Below, piece by piece: positions 1 through 11,000 of a stretch of 64,000 bases of DNA. Position numbers and translations under genes: made by a program. Origin of the DNA: Rhipidocladum racemiflorum (taxonomy: Eukaryota; Streptophyta; Magnoliopsida; Poales; Poaceae); NCBI GenBank assembly GCA_036346355.1, contig CM070578.1:16506501-16570500 (forward strand), given 5' to 3'. The stretch's first letter is position 1, and each line of letters opens with the position of its first letter. The notes under the pieces are model-generated. The model was given only the letters and a program-made list of their open reading frames with translations. It was not told the origin of the DNA and did not search any database.

Positions 1-1643
1 ACCACGTATGTCAATGTCTCTTTATGCAGATGGTTCCTTTCTGTTTCTACATACATGCTATCTTTGTTCATACTGTTCATCTCCATCGTCTGTGTGACTT
101 GTTTGCCTCAATGGTTGACGTTTTGACATTTTTCTTGATTGATTTTCAGTTATTTACTTATTTTCATTTTCCATGTCAAATTCAACCTACACATCATGGG
201 ATGAATTTGTTATCACGGTTGCTCAAGGGTTATTTTTTATCACTTACCCTTAATGTGCATTCTGGGAGGCAAATGCAAAACGTGCATACATTAAATGGCT
301 GCCTTAAACTAAGATCACTGGTCTTCTGATAGTATCTGCTCACAAAAATTGTATCATCAACCAATCATTAGTCATCAATTGCTTAGGGTGAAGCTAACAT
401 TTTAAGCTGACAGTAGCAATGAGTGTTAACATTTTAGTTGCATTATAATAAGTTATTGTTAACAAAGAACCTCCCAATCACTAACTCCCAATCACTAACT
501 GATTGAGTTGAAGTAAGATGTGGTGGTTTTAATAAACGAGACTGAGGGGATGACATAACTGAAAGATACTGGAACAAACAATCCAATGGTTGTGGGCAAA
601 AGTTGTCTCACTGTGGTACTTAAAATGGAAGTGAATGTAATAGGTAAGGAAATGCAACTTGAGGCCAATTTATAAGCCCTTTATGTTTTTTTCCTTTTGT
701 CATTTCACTATTTCAGCGAACTAGTAGCAAGAGGTAATAAGGCATGAAGGGAATTTGGAATAGAATATTAGATTAACCCTTATATTTCTAAATACATATT
801 GCAGACATTGGCACACTCTAATATGCACCTTGGACCATTGCCTTTTCAAATTGTATTAAGCAAAAAAAAGTGTAACGATATGGAACTAGAAGTGCTTTTG
901 ATGACAAATCTACTAACACCATTTCTATTTTCTAGAGATGCTGATACCATTTCTATGTATGAATCTAAATATTTTTGTCTACTATATCCGTAGTCAAAGT
1001 GTTGAAAGTTTGACTGCATGCATTCTATATCAGTAATACTCAATATTTATCATTAATGAGGTACAAGAAAACAAGTTTATTTAAAATTCCTTGTCTTCAA
1101 TGTTATAGTGACTTCTTAATTTATCTTCATTTCAATTTTTGAGGTTTGAATTTTGAATGCTATCTACATGTTGTCTGTTAGGAACTTTAAGAATGGAAGT
1201 TTACATGAAAAGAATCAATATATTTCCTGTTTAAAATTTTAGATTTTCTTCTATATTTAGAAATGAAATACAAATTTGTCATATAAAAAAGTTTAATTTG
1301 GATACCAATCTTGAGTTTTAGTTTGGTTCTTATGTCTGAATGTAAATTATCATATTATTTTCAGTTGATATTTATATTTTGAAGATTCAAATTTTTTAAG
1401 AAAAAAATGTACATACAATTTAGTGAAATTTCAAATTTGAAACACAGAATGTGGACCCAACCAGGAATTGTGTTTTGTTTTGCCAGTTTGCTGGGTAACC
1501 AGCCGGGATTTGAATCCCTGCCTACTGCTACCTGTACTTCAGTAATTGATACACAGCACTGTAGCAATAAATTATTGCAATGTATAATTTAAAATTGCAT
1601 GCATCCATTCCTCAACAAATTAGGTATAGACTCCAGTTATCTC
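1..1643. other. AT-rich stretch without recognisable gene, probably intronic
   Basis: No reading frame here resembles a known protein and codon structure is absent. Because the terminal exon of a MED33 gene starts at 4175 with a splice acceptor, this stretch is probably part of the preceding intron, but that is inference since no upstream exon is visible. Around 1500-1515 there is a tRNA B-box-like run (GGGATTTGAATCCC), too little to call a SINE. Confidence 0.4.
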
Positions 1644-1769
1644 TGTTAGAGAGAGTCCTGTTATTCTAGTATCTATGTTAGAGATAGAGTCCTGTTATTC
1701 CTTTCCCTCATGTACTCTATATATTGTGGCCATTGGCCCTCATATTGAATACAAGTCATATTCATAACA
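1644..1769 (+). repeat. 5' LTR of the MYB-carrying element
   Basis: 126 bp, from TGTTAG to ATAACA. It contains an internal near-repeat of TGTTAGAGATAGAGTCCTG (second copy near 1676) and a TATATATTG box near 1720. It differs from the 3' LTR at only a few positions. Confidence 0.9.
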
Positions 1770-1782
1770 TGGTATCAGAGCC
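1770..1782 (+). other. Primer-binding site (initiator tRNA-Met type)
   Basis: TGGTATCAGAGCC starts at the base after the 5' LTR. This is the usual initiator-Met primer site of plant copia and TRIM elements. Confidence 0.9.
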
Positions 1783-1965
1783 TAAGTTCAAACCCTAGCC
1801 TCAATCCTTTTCCGTTGCCGCCGTGCCCGGGAGAAGCAATTTGCTCTCCCGGGCAGGCACCAATCTACACGACGACGTTAGAGCTGAGTCGAGCAGTCAT
1901 CGAACTGAGCCAGAGAAGAAGTCGTCAGGCTTCAAATCTGCGCCGGCCGCGCCTCTGCTCCGGAC

Positions 1966-2188
1966 GTTGCCGTGCACGCACTGCTTCTGGACGATGCGCT
2001 CGTCCTCCTCGGGCATGAATGGCCGGCTGTCCAGCTCCGGCGCCAGGTGCTAGAACCACCGCAGCCGGCATGACTTGGAGCCGCCCGTGCTCGCGCACCC
2101 GCTGCCGCAGCACCTCGTCCTCCTCCTCCGTCCACGGCGTCTTCTTGGAGTCCAGCCTGCCGCCCTCCCCCGTCGCCATCGACGCCAT
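1966..2188 (-). pseudogene. Captured R2R3-MYB fragment, antisense to the retroelement
   Basis: Reading the minus strand from an ATG at 2188 gives a short N-terminus, then KKTPWTEEEDEVLRQRVREH, the start of a MYB R2 repeat. After a frameshift comes KSCRLRW, the end of R2, then a stop, and then PELDSRPFMPEEDERIV, the start of R3, which breaks off after HGN. The middle of R2, with its second Trp and helix 2, is deleted. HGN is where many R2R3-MYB genes have an intron, so the copy probably came from genomic DNA up to an exon end. The SPELD-like linker suggests the grass CSA or related MYB group, but that is a loose match. It cannot encode a working DNA-binding domain. Confidence 0.8.
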
Positions 2189-3043
2189 GCGCGCTTCGTT
2201 TCCCTTCGGCTCGCCCCGCCTTCTCGCGGTTTCCTCGCGCGTACGTGGTGCGCGTCTCGGTCTGCTCCGGACGTCGTCGCCCGGGAGACTGCGCCCCGCC
2301 TCGGCCTCCTCACGATCTGCGATCCCTTCGGCGGTCGGCGACGCTGCTTCTCCGGTCGCCATCAGCCGCTGCTTGCATCTCGTCTGTCAAGCTGCTGGTC
2401 GTCGCCGTCTTCGTCATCTTCACGATTCGTCTGCCGCCGCCGTGTATTCTCCGCTTTCTCCGCCCGAGTCAGGGAAGCCCGAGGCACTGTCTTCGGCCGA
2501 TCTCTTCTGGCCGCCCGCACCGGTCCTCTGTTCCACCTGCCGTGCCGCCGACGCACGTCGACCGAGTTGTTGGTTCCGCCTGCCGAGCCGCAGACGCACG
2601 TTGACCCCCCACCGACCTGGCCTGCTGCCTGCCTGCCTGCCGAGCCTGAAGCTGTCTCTGATTGGATTCCTTTTCTTGATCGGACTTCAAAACCGATTGG
2701 GATCTGACCGTGACGCTTCTGGTTCGGCTCTGATTTTTAACTCCGGCTACTGGTCGCCTTGTTTTCGGCTCCGGCTTCTTGGATCAGCTATAGCTCCTGG
2801 CCTTCTACATGGCTGGCTTGGCTCCAGTTTGGTCGGCTCGGCTTCGGTTCTTCTCAGCTAGGCTCAGCAAGGTTTTTTGTGTTGCGGCTATTATTTCTTT
2901 TAGTATTTTCTTAAGTCTTACGTTGCGTCCATTCAAGTCTTTAGCATCTTGATTCCGTCGTCGTTCGGCTCTTTTATCGGCTCAACTCTTTCTGTCAACT
3001 CTTATTACCTCGGCTCGGCTTCGTTTTGTCGGCTTCGTCGGTT

Positions 3044-3155
3044 CTTCTTCGTCGACTCGGTCCTACCTTCGACTTCCATTCATCGATTTGGCTTCTTCGT
3101 CGACTCGGCCCTACCTTCGACTTCCGTTCGTCGATTTGGCTTCTTCGTCGACTTT
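3044..3155. repeat. 48-bp tandem repeat inside the MYB-carrying element
   Basis: A 48-bp unit starting CTTCTTCGTCGACTCGG begins at 3044, 3092 and (partial) 3140. The wider interval 2690-3270 is rich in CGGCT and TCGTCG words and looks expanded by slippage. Confidence 0.8.
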
Positions 3156-3322
3156 TCTTCACCAACTCGGTTCTTCGTTGGTTGTTCTTCATCAGCTCGA
3201 TTTTTCAAGAGTTACAAGCTACGACGGCTACTTCAAGATCAGGACTTTGGATTTTCCTACTTTAGGGTCAACCTTTTCCAAATGCAATGCTATTGCATAC
3301 GCCTTGCATTTGGGGGGGGGGG

Positions 3323-3448
3323 TGTTAGAGATAGAGTCCTGTTATTCTAGTATCTATGTTAGAGATAGAGTCCTTATTCCTTTCCCTCATGTACTCTATA
3401 TATTGTGGCCATTGGCCCTCATATTGAATACAGATCATATTCATAACA
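3323..3448 (+). repeat. 3' LTR of the MYB-carrying element
   Basis: 126 bp, near-identical to 1644-1769, followed by the ATCTC target duplication. A polypurine tract of eleven Gs ends at its first base. Confidence 0.9.
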
Positions 3449-3453
3449 ATCTC

Positions 3454-4174
3454 ATTATCCTCTTCAATTCTGTATTTTTCCTCATGAATGCCAAGTGGGT
3501 GCTTTGCCTGCAATAGTTGTTGAGCCGAGTTTTTGTGATGACTGCTGAACAAAGTATAACTCTGAAAATCTAAGTATGGCACTATGCTTGTATCTCTTCA
3601 TTGAGTAAAAGTTTGGAATTACACAGTTAATCATGCTACAAACAGAGAATTCTGTTCCAAACCTTCAAGTGTATGCAGTATACTTGAACCAGTCGCTCGC
3701 CAAGTCATATACCACCGCAATGAGAGAGAGAGAATAGAATAGGAACAATGTGTTGATCTATAATTCTTTGGAGGCAATTTTGGGATCGATCTTGGTGGTG
3801 GTGGTGGTGGTGTGTGTGTAAAACCGAATTGATTTCCAACTTGTAAAGGCATCCTGCTGCCTGACCGGGTGGGAGAAAGCACAACTTTGGTGAGTTATTT
3901 CTGAACTGGGTGGGTACTCAGCAGAGGTGTAGGACAGGCAGCCCGAACTCCGTAAAAACTTGTGTCTCGCATTCTTTCATTACATCGTAGTTTAATTTTC
4001 TTTTCATACGCCCCCTCTCAATAGCCATATCGATCCAACAATAGTAAGTCAGCAGCGTATTGTCAGCTTTTCATATATGGATTTGCCGTTGAAATTTACC
4101 TTGAATCTAATAAGAAACATTGAATTAAGCCTCATATGGTGTTACCGCTAATGGTCACGTAAATCTCTCTCCAG
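3454..4174 (+). other. Probable intron 3' part with splice acceptor
   Basis: No coding potential is seen. There is a short (GGT)n/GT run near 3795-3820. The stretch ends in a pyrimidine-rich AATCTCTCTCCAG at 4162-4174, a good acceptor directly before the MED33 coding exon. Confidence 0.6.
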
Positions 4175-5265
4175 GTTCGGTGATGCCAATGCTTCCGTTA
4201 CCAATCGCAGCTCTCATCAGCTTGTCAATAACTGTTAAGATGGAGGAAATTAGTCACTACCGCAGAATCATTAGCGAAGGGGTGGAAATCTGTGCTACAT
4301 CAAGTTCATGGCCTAGTATGCCTATTGTAGGTGCATTGTGGTCACAGAAAGTTCGACGGTGGCACAATTTTATCATCCTAGCATGTTCCGAGTCCCCCTT
4401 CACCCGAGATAACAAGGCAGTGGCTCAACTGATCAGGAGTTGCTTCTCATCTTTCCTTGGGCCTTTGGTTGATGGGCGGTCTTGCTTTGTAGCAGACAGA
4501 GGAGTCACTAGCCTGATGGGGCAGGCTCTCTGTGAGAGAGGTCCGCAGCTTTCTGTATCCCCGGGATCCCTTTACATGCGATCTTGCCGGATGTTTCCGG
4601 ACAACAATTTTGTATGTGAAGAGATCTTCAAGGTAGTCATCGAGAGAGCCCGTGTGCTAGCGAATGAATGTGGTTCTGACAGACCTACGCGTCTGAGGTC
4701 AGGCCGGATGCCACTCTCTTCTGCCTCATCCTCGGTAGAGCAGATAGCATCACTTGCGGCAACCATGCTATGCCATGCTGGTGGGGTGAAGTCGATCCGT
4801 CTCCTGTATGGGCAGTTTCTTCCAACTTTGCTGCTTTCAGCTGGGGAAGCGAAGCTGGGTTCCGCCGGACCGGTGTGCAGCATCTTCGAAGGATTTGCTT
4901 TGGCGTATGTTCTCCTCTTCTCCGGGGCCACTATCTGGGGAGTCGGAGAAACGTCCCCGGTTTACACTTCAGTGTACACATCGAAGAGGCAACGGGTTGT
5001 CGATAGGCACTTGGAGTTCATGGCCAAGGTGATGGAGGGCAATATTGAGCTTGGCTGTGGCCAGGCCACGTGGAGAGCGTATGTTCTCTGTTTCGTGGGC
5101 TTGCTGGTCGACTTCGTGCCGACGTGGATCCCTGAAGTGAAGCTCGAGACGCTGCAGAAACTGGCGTCTGGGCTTAGGAAATGGCACGAGCCTGATCTCG
5201 CCCTCTCTCTGCTCGAGCGAGGGGGCCCGAAGGCCATAACTACGGTGGTCGAGTCTATCCTATGA
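4175..5265 (+). CDS. Mediator complex subunit 33 (REF4/MED33-like), terminal exon
   Basis: About 363 residues end at TGA 5263-5265. They match the C-terminal third of the plant MED33/REF4 family, whose members are about 1,200-1,350 aa. MED33 is a plant-specific subunit assigned to the Mediator tail; Arabidopsis REF4 and RFR1 repress phenylpropanoid genes. Signatures read in order: LPLPIAALISLSITVKME, SSSWPSMPIVGALWSQKV, AQLIRSCFSSFLG, FALAYVLLFSGATIWGV, HLEFMAKVMEGNIELGC, ATWRAYVLCFVGLL, then LRKWHEPDLALSLLERGG. The frame is open throughout. The exon starts after an AG at 4174 in mid-codon, so the GTG near its start is not a true start. Upstream exons are outside the window or beyond the intron carrying the LTR element. 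It has more A+T than the LOR gene. Identity is strong; whether A or B type is unknown. Confidence 0.9.
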
Positions 5266-6999
5266 TATGATATGCTAGTGCTGAACTGGTACTACTACAG
5301 TCATGCTGCCTTTGCTGCATGTACATCTTACTAATCTGACATACGGTCCACCATCAGAAAAGTAAACATTCAAGCAGATTGCCTGTTCACGTAGTTAGTG
5401 AATCTGATAAGTGTCGCAGAAAAGATTCCCAGCAGTTGTAAGGTGTTTTAGAGTTACTGCCGCGGTGATGCTGTCTTGCATTACATTTACAGGTTAGTTC
5501 TTACTCTGGTAGTCATCCCTATGTCTCTGTATAATTCATGGAAACAGCGTCAAGATGCCATCTACCGTCTTCTCTTGCTAGTCTGTTTGTAATCACAAAT
5601 GTAAGTCAATAGATTTTTCTTTCAATATAGCATGCAAGTCAAATGCCCTGAGGAGAGATTCTCTTGCTAGTCAGTTTGTAACCACAAATGCAAGTCAATA
5701 TATTTTTCTTTCAATATAGCATGCAAGTCAATAGCCCTGAAGCTTTTCTTTTTCTTTTTCTTTTTGAGAGAAGGAATATTTCTGCCCCGCCTGGAGCAAA
5801 TGGATTAAATTCAAGATTATTGTGTAATTTAAACTGTTCCATATAAAATTGCTACGAAGTTCATGCGTTCCAATCAGGGCCTTGGCCTCTCTTTTTTTGA
5901 GAAAAATTCTTTGATTTACTCAACGAGTAAAGTTCATAATCAATCGACTTTTACATTAAACATTGTAGCTAAACAATATGTCACCACCAAGTTCTTGGGC
6001 CGATGAACGTGCTGATTTTCTTTATCCTTTTTTTTTTTTTTTGCTATTGACTCCGTATCTTATAATGATCTCTATTGATGCGTAGGATTTTCATTTCGGT
6101 AGCAGTGTTGTTCGTTGAAAGGAAATTAGAGGTGATTTATTTGCCCCCTTCCTCGACGTAGTGTCGAATTAGGCATCGCGGTGAGCCGATCTGATGAAAC
6201 ACATGGTGGGTAAATAAAATCTAGCTAAAAACTCGTCGAGAAGAATAAAACTGGAAGATTTGATCTAGAAAAAAAAAAACAAAAGAAGTATAAAGTTACT
6301 TGTGGAAAAATCAGCGGTCCCACTCAGTCGCGCTGGAGAAGATGGGAGAGGGACCGACGGAGGGACAGTGAAGTTGCAACTGACGGCTAGGATTTATGCA
6401 GCCCCGTCGTAGCTAGTCCGTTTGGACGCTTAATACGCATCACCTTTATTTTGACAGAGTATAAGATACACACACCATATTCACACCATCTACGTGTGCA
6501 CACCCAAGGTCTCATAGAGTACAGGTACTGACACTTGGAAGTGCATACAGATACATTATGGTCGTATTTAGCAGTGTGGCATTATGGTCCTATTTAGCAG
6601 TGTTTCAGATCTTAACTCTATCTCGAATCTAAAACTTGCAGGTTAAAATAAAACGAATTAAGTTTATATTTTTATTCTAAAATGTAAACAAGATGGCTCA
6701 TCTAAACACTTAATATACTCATATCTCTAGCTCTACGGATCTAATAAAACTAAAAATACCTAGCTTCACTGGATCTATAAATCTAATAAAACTACTCTGC
6801 CGTGTGCAGACGCAGCATCTTGGGGGCTAAACCTCTCATTTGCTGCCGCGTCGCGTCATAGGGACTCGACTGGTATTAAATGCGAGAATGCTCTTCCGAG
6901 CAGCAACAGTCCACTGACCACTTGTGTGTTCCGATTGATTGCTAGCAATTTTCTTTCATTCTATTCCCTTCCCCATATTCATTCCCTTTATTTCCTACC
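5266..6999. other. MED33 3' UTR and downstream non-coding sequence
   Basis: No gene seen after the MED33 stop. The first few hundred bases are probably 3' UTR. A poly(T) run with TTTTTTTGAGAAAAATTC near 5890-5910 resembles the 3' end of a plant LINE or SINE in reverse orientation, but it is too short to classify. Confidence 0.5.
5571..5744. repeat. 89-bp tandem duplication downstream of MED33
   Basis: Two copies begin TCTCTTGCTAGTC at 5571 and TCTCTTGCTAGTCAG at 5660. They share the CACAAATG-AAGTCAATA and CAATATAGCATGCAAGTC blocks with a few substitutions. It may lie in the 3' UTR. Confidence 0.85.
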
Positions 7000-7170
7000 A
7001 TCTCCAGCAGCATCCCCTCAAGAGATTTGTGAAGGGATTGGAGAGAGAATCCCTTTCTAAAGGGATTCACTGTTTAAATCCCTTCTGAAAGGAATCGTGA
7101 AGGGAATCCACTGGAACATTTGGGATCTGTTCGCGAAAGGATTTGGTTGGGAAGGGAAGCTGCTGGAGAT
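7000..7170. mobile_element. Putative short inverted-repeat element (MITE-like)
   Basis: ATCTCCAGCAGC at 7000-7011 is matched by its complement GCTGCTGGAGAT at 7159-7170. The 171-bp interior has further AAGGGATT/AATCCCTT inverted motifs around 7030-7100 and would fold well. I did not find a clean target duplication, so the superfamily is open. Confidence 0.45.
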
Positions 7171-8580
7171 AATCTTACGTTTTGGTGCTTGCGATGCGGC
7201 GGCCTCCTGGGGCTGTCGAGAACCTCCCCTGCTGCAACCAAAGGAGACTTGACGGATCACGGATGGCTGACAGTTCAGATACGGCGGCAGTAATTGCAAA
7301 TCTCACATATCTAAGGTGCTTTGAAGTCTTTAAAAGCTAATTTTAGCCGATTGTTTCCACACATCGCAACTTTTGGTGCATCTCCGTGTATCATCTTCGA
7401 AACACCATACAAATGGTCATGACAAATTAATACTGAAAGTTTTGGTTAGATAGGTAATTCATTTTGCAACCAAGCATTTTGCAAAAATTCAAATAAAAAC
7501 GTAAGGTATATTATGGGAACAACAAAAAAAAAAAAGACAAATTTAGTAAATAGTACTTCCTCTGTGCCGCAATATAATTCCAAGCTCACCATACATAGAC
7601 CAAGGAAACAAATTCTAAGAAAAAGTTAATATCATTGGATCATACATATCCCTATTAAATGCTACGCTACAACTACTCAACCACCTTTTGTACATCAAAA
7701 CAAGGGTATAGAGTGAAAATATTGCAATAACTAAACTTTGATTCCCTCAATAGACTTATATTGCAATAAGCTGCTTCCCAACTTTTTGAAGGGAGTAGCA
7801 TTATCTTCTTCTTCCTTTTTAATTTCAGCATGATTTATCCTTTTTAATTTTTCCATGTGTGTATTAGACTTGAAATTTTGTGGCACGGTAGATTGATTTT
7901 GTTTCAATCTTATCATTTCTTTTTTGGAGTTTTCCATAACCATTTTGCATCATGTTTCAAAGAGAACACACGACGGTGCACCAAAAATTAGGATACACCG
8001 TATATACCCTCAAGACGAGGTTATAAGAATTCTGGTGCATTATTTAGCCATAAGTACCTCGCTTTTGTTGAATCTGTTTTGCACACACCTGAGCATAGTA
8101 TGTGTTTGCTGTCGATAGCCAGATTTTATTTACCCACGGTGGGTTTTATTTGATCGACTCACTTGGACGATCGTGTCGACGTCTACACCGGAAAATGACA
8201 CTGGATGGAGAAGGGTAGATGGTGATTACTTACCGCCCGACATTTGAGATTTATGCAGACATCTTAGAAGGAAGAAGCGTAAGTAGCACCTCTCAACAAA
8301 TTACCTCTAGTTTTCTTCCGACGAACGACACCCTTATCGAGGTGTAGATCCTAGTACACATTAACAGATAGTATCATCGACGATCTACTTTCCAGTTTCC
8401 ACTACCGTGCTTGTCGGCAATTAAGACGATGTTGCAAGATACGGAGTCGACGACAAGGAAGATAAAGAAAGTCCAGCTTGTTCATTGACCTAAGGGCTCG
8501 ATGGTGACGTTGCTCTCGTCTACAATCTTCAATGTAAAAGTCGGGTGCTTATGTATTTACTCGTTAAGTTATTAATATAA
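7171..8580. other. Non-coding stretch with repeat fragments
   Basis: No gene recognised. Near 7553 a CTTCCTCTGTGCCGCAATAT end resembles one terminus of a Stowaway-like MITE with no partner found. At about 8213-8270 lies one copy of a dispersed repeat also seen at 42963 and 44172-44250 (see findings). Confidence 0.4.
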
Positions 8581-8790
8581 ACTGGCAGATTTACCCTCGC
8601 AACTGCGCGGCTAGATATTATAATACGATTATCTTTGATATATAATTATATTTTCTATAATTATGTATTTTTTTTATATAACTCTAATGTCTATAAATGA
8701 TTAATATGCACCGTTATAATCCGGCCCCACCAAAATAAATGGTGGAGATCTTTGGACTCTTTCTTTTAATATAAGCCATTATAACCTGAG
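8581..8790. repeat. Dispersed repeat, copy 1
   Basis: This AT-rich segment aligns by eye to 14383-14565. Shared landmarks are TTTACC-TGCAACT, GATATTAT-ATAC, ATATAACTCTTAT-like text, GATTAAT-TGCACCGTTAT and AAATAA-TGG-GGAGATC. No terminal repeats were found. Confidence 0.6.
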
Positions 8791-9080
8791 TCCGCTAGAT
8801 AAACGGTTAGATATTTTCTTTTAAATAATAACATCTGACGATGGTTGTAATTAGGGTCCACCAGATTAAGGGTAAAATGTTTTACCTTTTTACGAGAATT
8901 TCTAGCCTATTATTCTTTTTTCTCAATGACTCTTATGAGCTTTTAATATATAATAGATTAGAGGATTTTTCTTAAAAAAAACACGTTGCTTTTATCACCG
9001 TTGGATACATCAGACAATTCACAACAGTAGCATAAACATTTTACTAGGACAGGGTAAATATCCCAGCGATCCTATGTAAC

Positions 9081-9874
9081 TGTTTGCACCAAAATTTGGC
9101 AAGGCTGATCTCGTGGAGATCGGTTTTGATAAGGGATATGTCGGTTATAGCAAGTTGATACTGTTTCGGATTAGAGGGTCGCGATTCAAAGGAAACGGAG
9201 TCCGATACGGGTAGGATAAGAGATTGAGTCGGATACAATTGGACTTAACATGGTAAGGAGAGATTGAGGCTGATACGGGTGATTGAAGAGACCGAGGAGG
9301 ATACGTCCAGGCCGAGTGCTATATAAGAGGACCAGAGGCGAGAAGGAAAAACGCCTAGAGCCAACCCACATACACGCTTTATTTTTCCCTTATTTTCCTG
9401 TCAACTAGGAGTAGCCACTTTAGTTTGTAATCTTTCATCTGTAATACTCTTTGATCAATCAAGTTGCGCATCGCCGGTTATTGATCATTGTTGTTTTACG
9501 CCATACTTGGGTTCGTCTTTTCTCCGATTTTGCTGCGCATCGCCTTCTTCGGGAAGAAACGTCCTATTTACCCTCATCTGGTCAATCTCATCAGATTGAT
9601 TAGATTTATCGTTCGGCTATCTGCGGCGTCGGCTTGTATTGGCTGGTAAAGATTCAAGTTTTACCAGATTTCTAAATCGGTTCTTCCAGCTGATACATCG
9701 ACGTATTGTCTAGCCGATTGCGCTACTAGATTTCTAGATCGGATCCTCTAGCCGATCTGTTGACGTATCCTCTTGCCGATTACAGGATCAAAGCGGCTGT
9801 CACGCTCTGCAAACCTAGCGTTTGTCTTGTGTGTTTGAGACTAAGAACCCTACCTCACGTTTTTAGCGTGAATA
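9081..9874 (+). mobile_element. Solo LTR related to the 51-62 kb gypsy element
   Basis: It begins TGTTTGCACCAAAATTTGG and ends CACGTTTTTAGCGTGAATA. Inside are TGCGCATCGCC (twice), CACGCTCTGCAAACC and GTGTTTGTCTTGTGTGTTT, all shared in the same order with the 678-bp LTRs at 50963 and 61862. GTAAC (9076-9080) and GTGAC (9875-9879) look like a target duplication with one mutation. A CTATATAAGAGG promoter box lies near 9319. No internal domain follows, so it is a solo LTR of about 794 bp. The last base has drifted from CA to TA. Confidence 0.8.
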
Positions 9875-9926
9875 GTGACTAATTACAGCGCACAACGATA
9901 CCATGTGGTTTTGAAGCATACGTAGG

Positions 9927-11000
9927 GGGGAAATTTGATTGAATGACACTCAATTGGAGTGCCGCGGACAAAATGACATTAAATTGGTCTGCCTTTCGCG
10001 TAATGACACTGTACACTCTAGTTTCTCCGTGGAATGACATTTTCGGCATTTTTTCGGCATTGTTTATATTATCCCCCGATTCGGTTAGTGACAGGACGAA
10101 AATGCCCCTACGGCAGGCCAATTTAATTATTCCTTGTGTTGGATTTGGACGACACGGAGCGACTGCCGCATCACGACGGAGAGCTCCTGCCTCTCGGCGA
10201 AGTCAACCGGCTCGCCATCGGCCTCGCTCCACTCGAACTCCCTCACTAGGCTCGACACCAAGCACTGGAGGTGCAGCAGCGCCAGCGCCATGCCGGGGCA
10301 GATCCTCCGGCCTGCACCGAGCGGCATCATCTTGATCTCCTTGCTGCCGGTGAGGTCGACGTCCGCGCCCTCGCCGCCGGGGAGGAACCGCTCCGGTCGG
10401 AACCGCTTGGCGTCCGGCCACGCAGCGTCGTCCAGCGCCATGTCGGCCACCGTGAAGTTCACCGACGCGTGCCGAGGCACGCGGAAGCCTTCGAGCGACG
10501 TGTCCTCGGGCGCGGCGTGCGGCAGCATGAAGTGGCCCGGCGGGTGTCGCCGGAGGCCCTCCAACACCACGGCCTTCAGGTACGGCATCCTCCGCAGGTG
10601 CTCTTCTTGAATCCCCACGCTGTGGTCGTCGCCTGCGACTTCGTGTATCTCTGCTCGGAGCCTTGCTTGGATCTCCGGCTGCGCCACGAGGTTCGCCATG
10701 ATCCACTGCGCCACGGCGGCCGTCGAGTCGGTGCCTGCGGCAACGACGCCGTCATCGAGCTCCTCACCGAAGCACAGAGGTAGAAGAAGAAGAAGAGAGG
10801 GGTAATTTGGTCTTTTCATGTTTAAAATGAGAGAAAATGGAGAGGGAAATGGAGGAAAATGGAAGAAAACATTAAAAAATGCCGAAAATGTCATTCCACG
10901 ATGAAATTAGAGTGCACGATGTCATTTCACAAAAAGCAGACCAATTTAATGTTATTCTGTCCGCGACAGTCCAATTGAGTGTCATTCATTCAAATTCCCC
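9927..11000. mobile_element. Pack-MULE-like element carrying a P450 fragment
   Basis: Inverted repeats of about 128 bp (9927-10054 and 10874-11000) begin GGGGAAATTTGA and GGGGAATTTGAA. They run through matching TGAATGACACTCAATTGGA, CATTAAATTGGTCTGC and GAATGACATTTTCGGCAT blocks. Long inverted repeats around an alien GC-rich gene fragment are the hallmark of Pack-MULEs. No transposase is present. The flanks share only CGTAG (9921-9925 and 11003-11007), so a clean 9-bp duplication is not shown and the Mutator assignment rests on TIR length and cargo. Confidence 0.75.
10127..10894 (-). pseudogene. C-terminal half of a CYP89-like cytochrome P450 inside a transposon
   Basis: An open frame of 255 codons. 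About 40 N-terminal residues come from transposon sequence. From roughly residue 45 it is a P450: I-helix AGTDSTAA, WIMANLV, MPYLKAVVLEGLRRHPPGH with the ExxR Glu and Arg, FRPERF, then the heme loop PLGAGRRICPG with the cysteine, ending VREFEWSEADGEPVDF and a short tail. The TGSKEIKMMPLGAGRR and GLRRHPPGHF context is typical of CYP89A-type enzymes, which are often intronless in grasses. The first half, with the membrane anchor and about 250 residues, is missing, and the heme-loop Phe is Leu. It cannot be a normal P450. The frame is free of stops, so capture was recent or the frame is kept. Confidence 0.85.

Larger units (their letters stand above)
1644..3448 (+). mobile_element. Small non-autonomous LTR retroelement carrying an antisense MYB gene fragment
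   Basis: Two 126-bp direct repeats (1644-1769 and 3323-3448) begin TGTTAGAG and end ATAACA. The 5-bp duplication ATCTC flanks them at 1639-1643 and 3449-3453. A TGGTATCAGAGCC primer-binding site abuts the left LTR and a long G run (3312-3322) abuts the right one, so the element is in plus orientation. The 1.55-kb interior encodes no gag or pol; it is GC-rich, unlike the AT-rich flanks, and holds a fragment of an R2R3-MYB gene in antisense plus a 48-bp tandem repeat. It must have been mobilised in trans, presumably by a copia element because the primer site is the initiator-Met type. It sits 0.7 kb upstream of the MED33 terminal exon. Confidence 0.9.

Noticed and set aside
1496..1520. SINE with tRNA B box
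   Set aside because: Only a B-box-like word is present; no A box, tail or target duplication.
2019..2861. 280-codon plus-strand frame in the LTR element
   Set aside because: GC-rich frame running antisense to the MYB fragment and on into repetitive CGGCT text; no domain seen.
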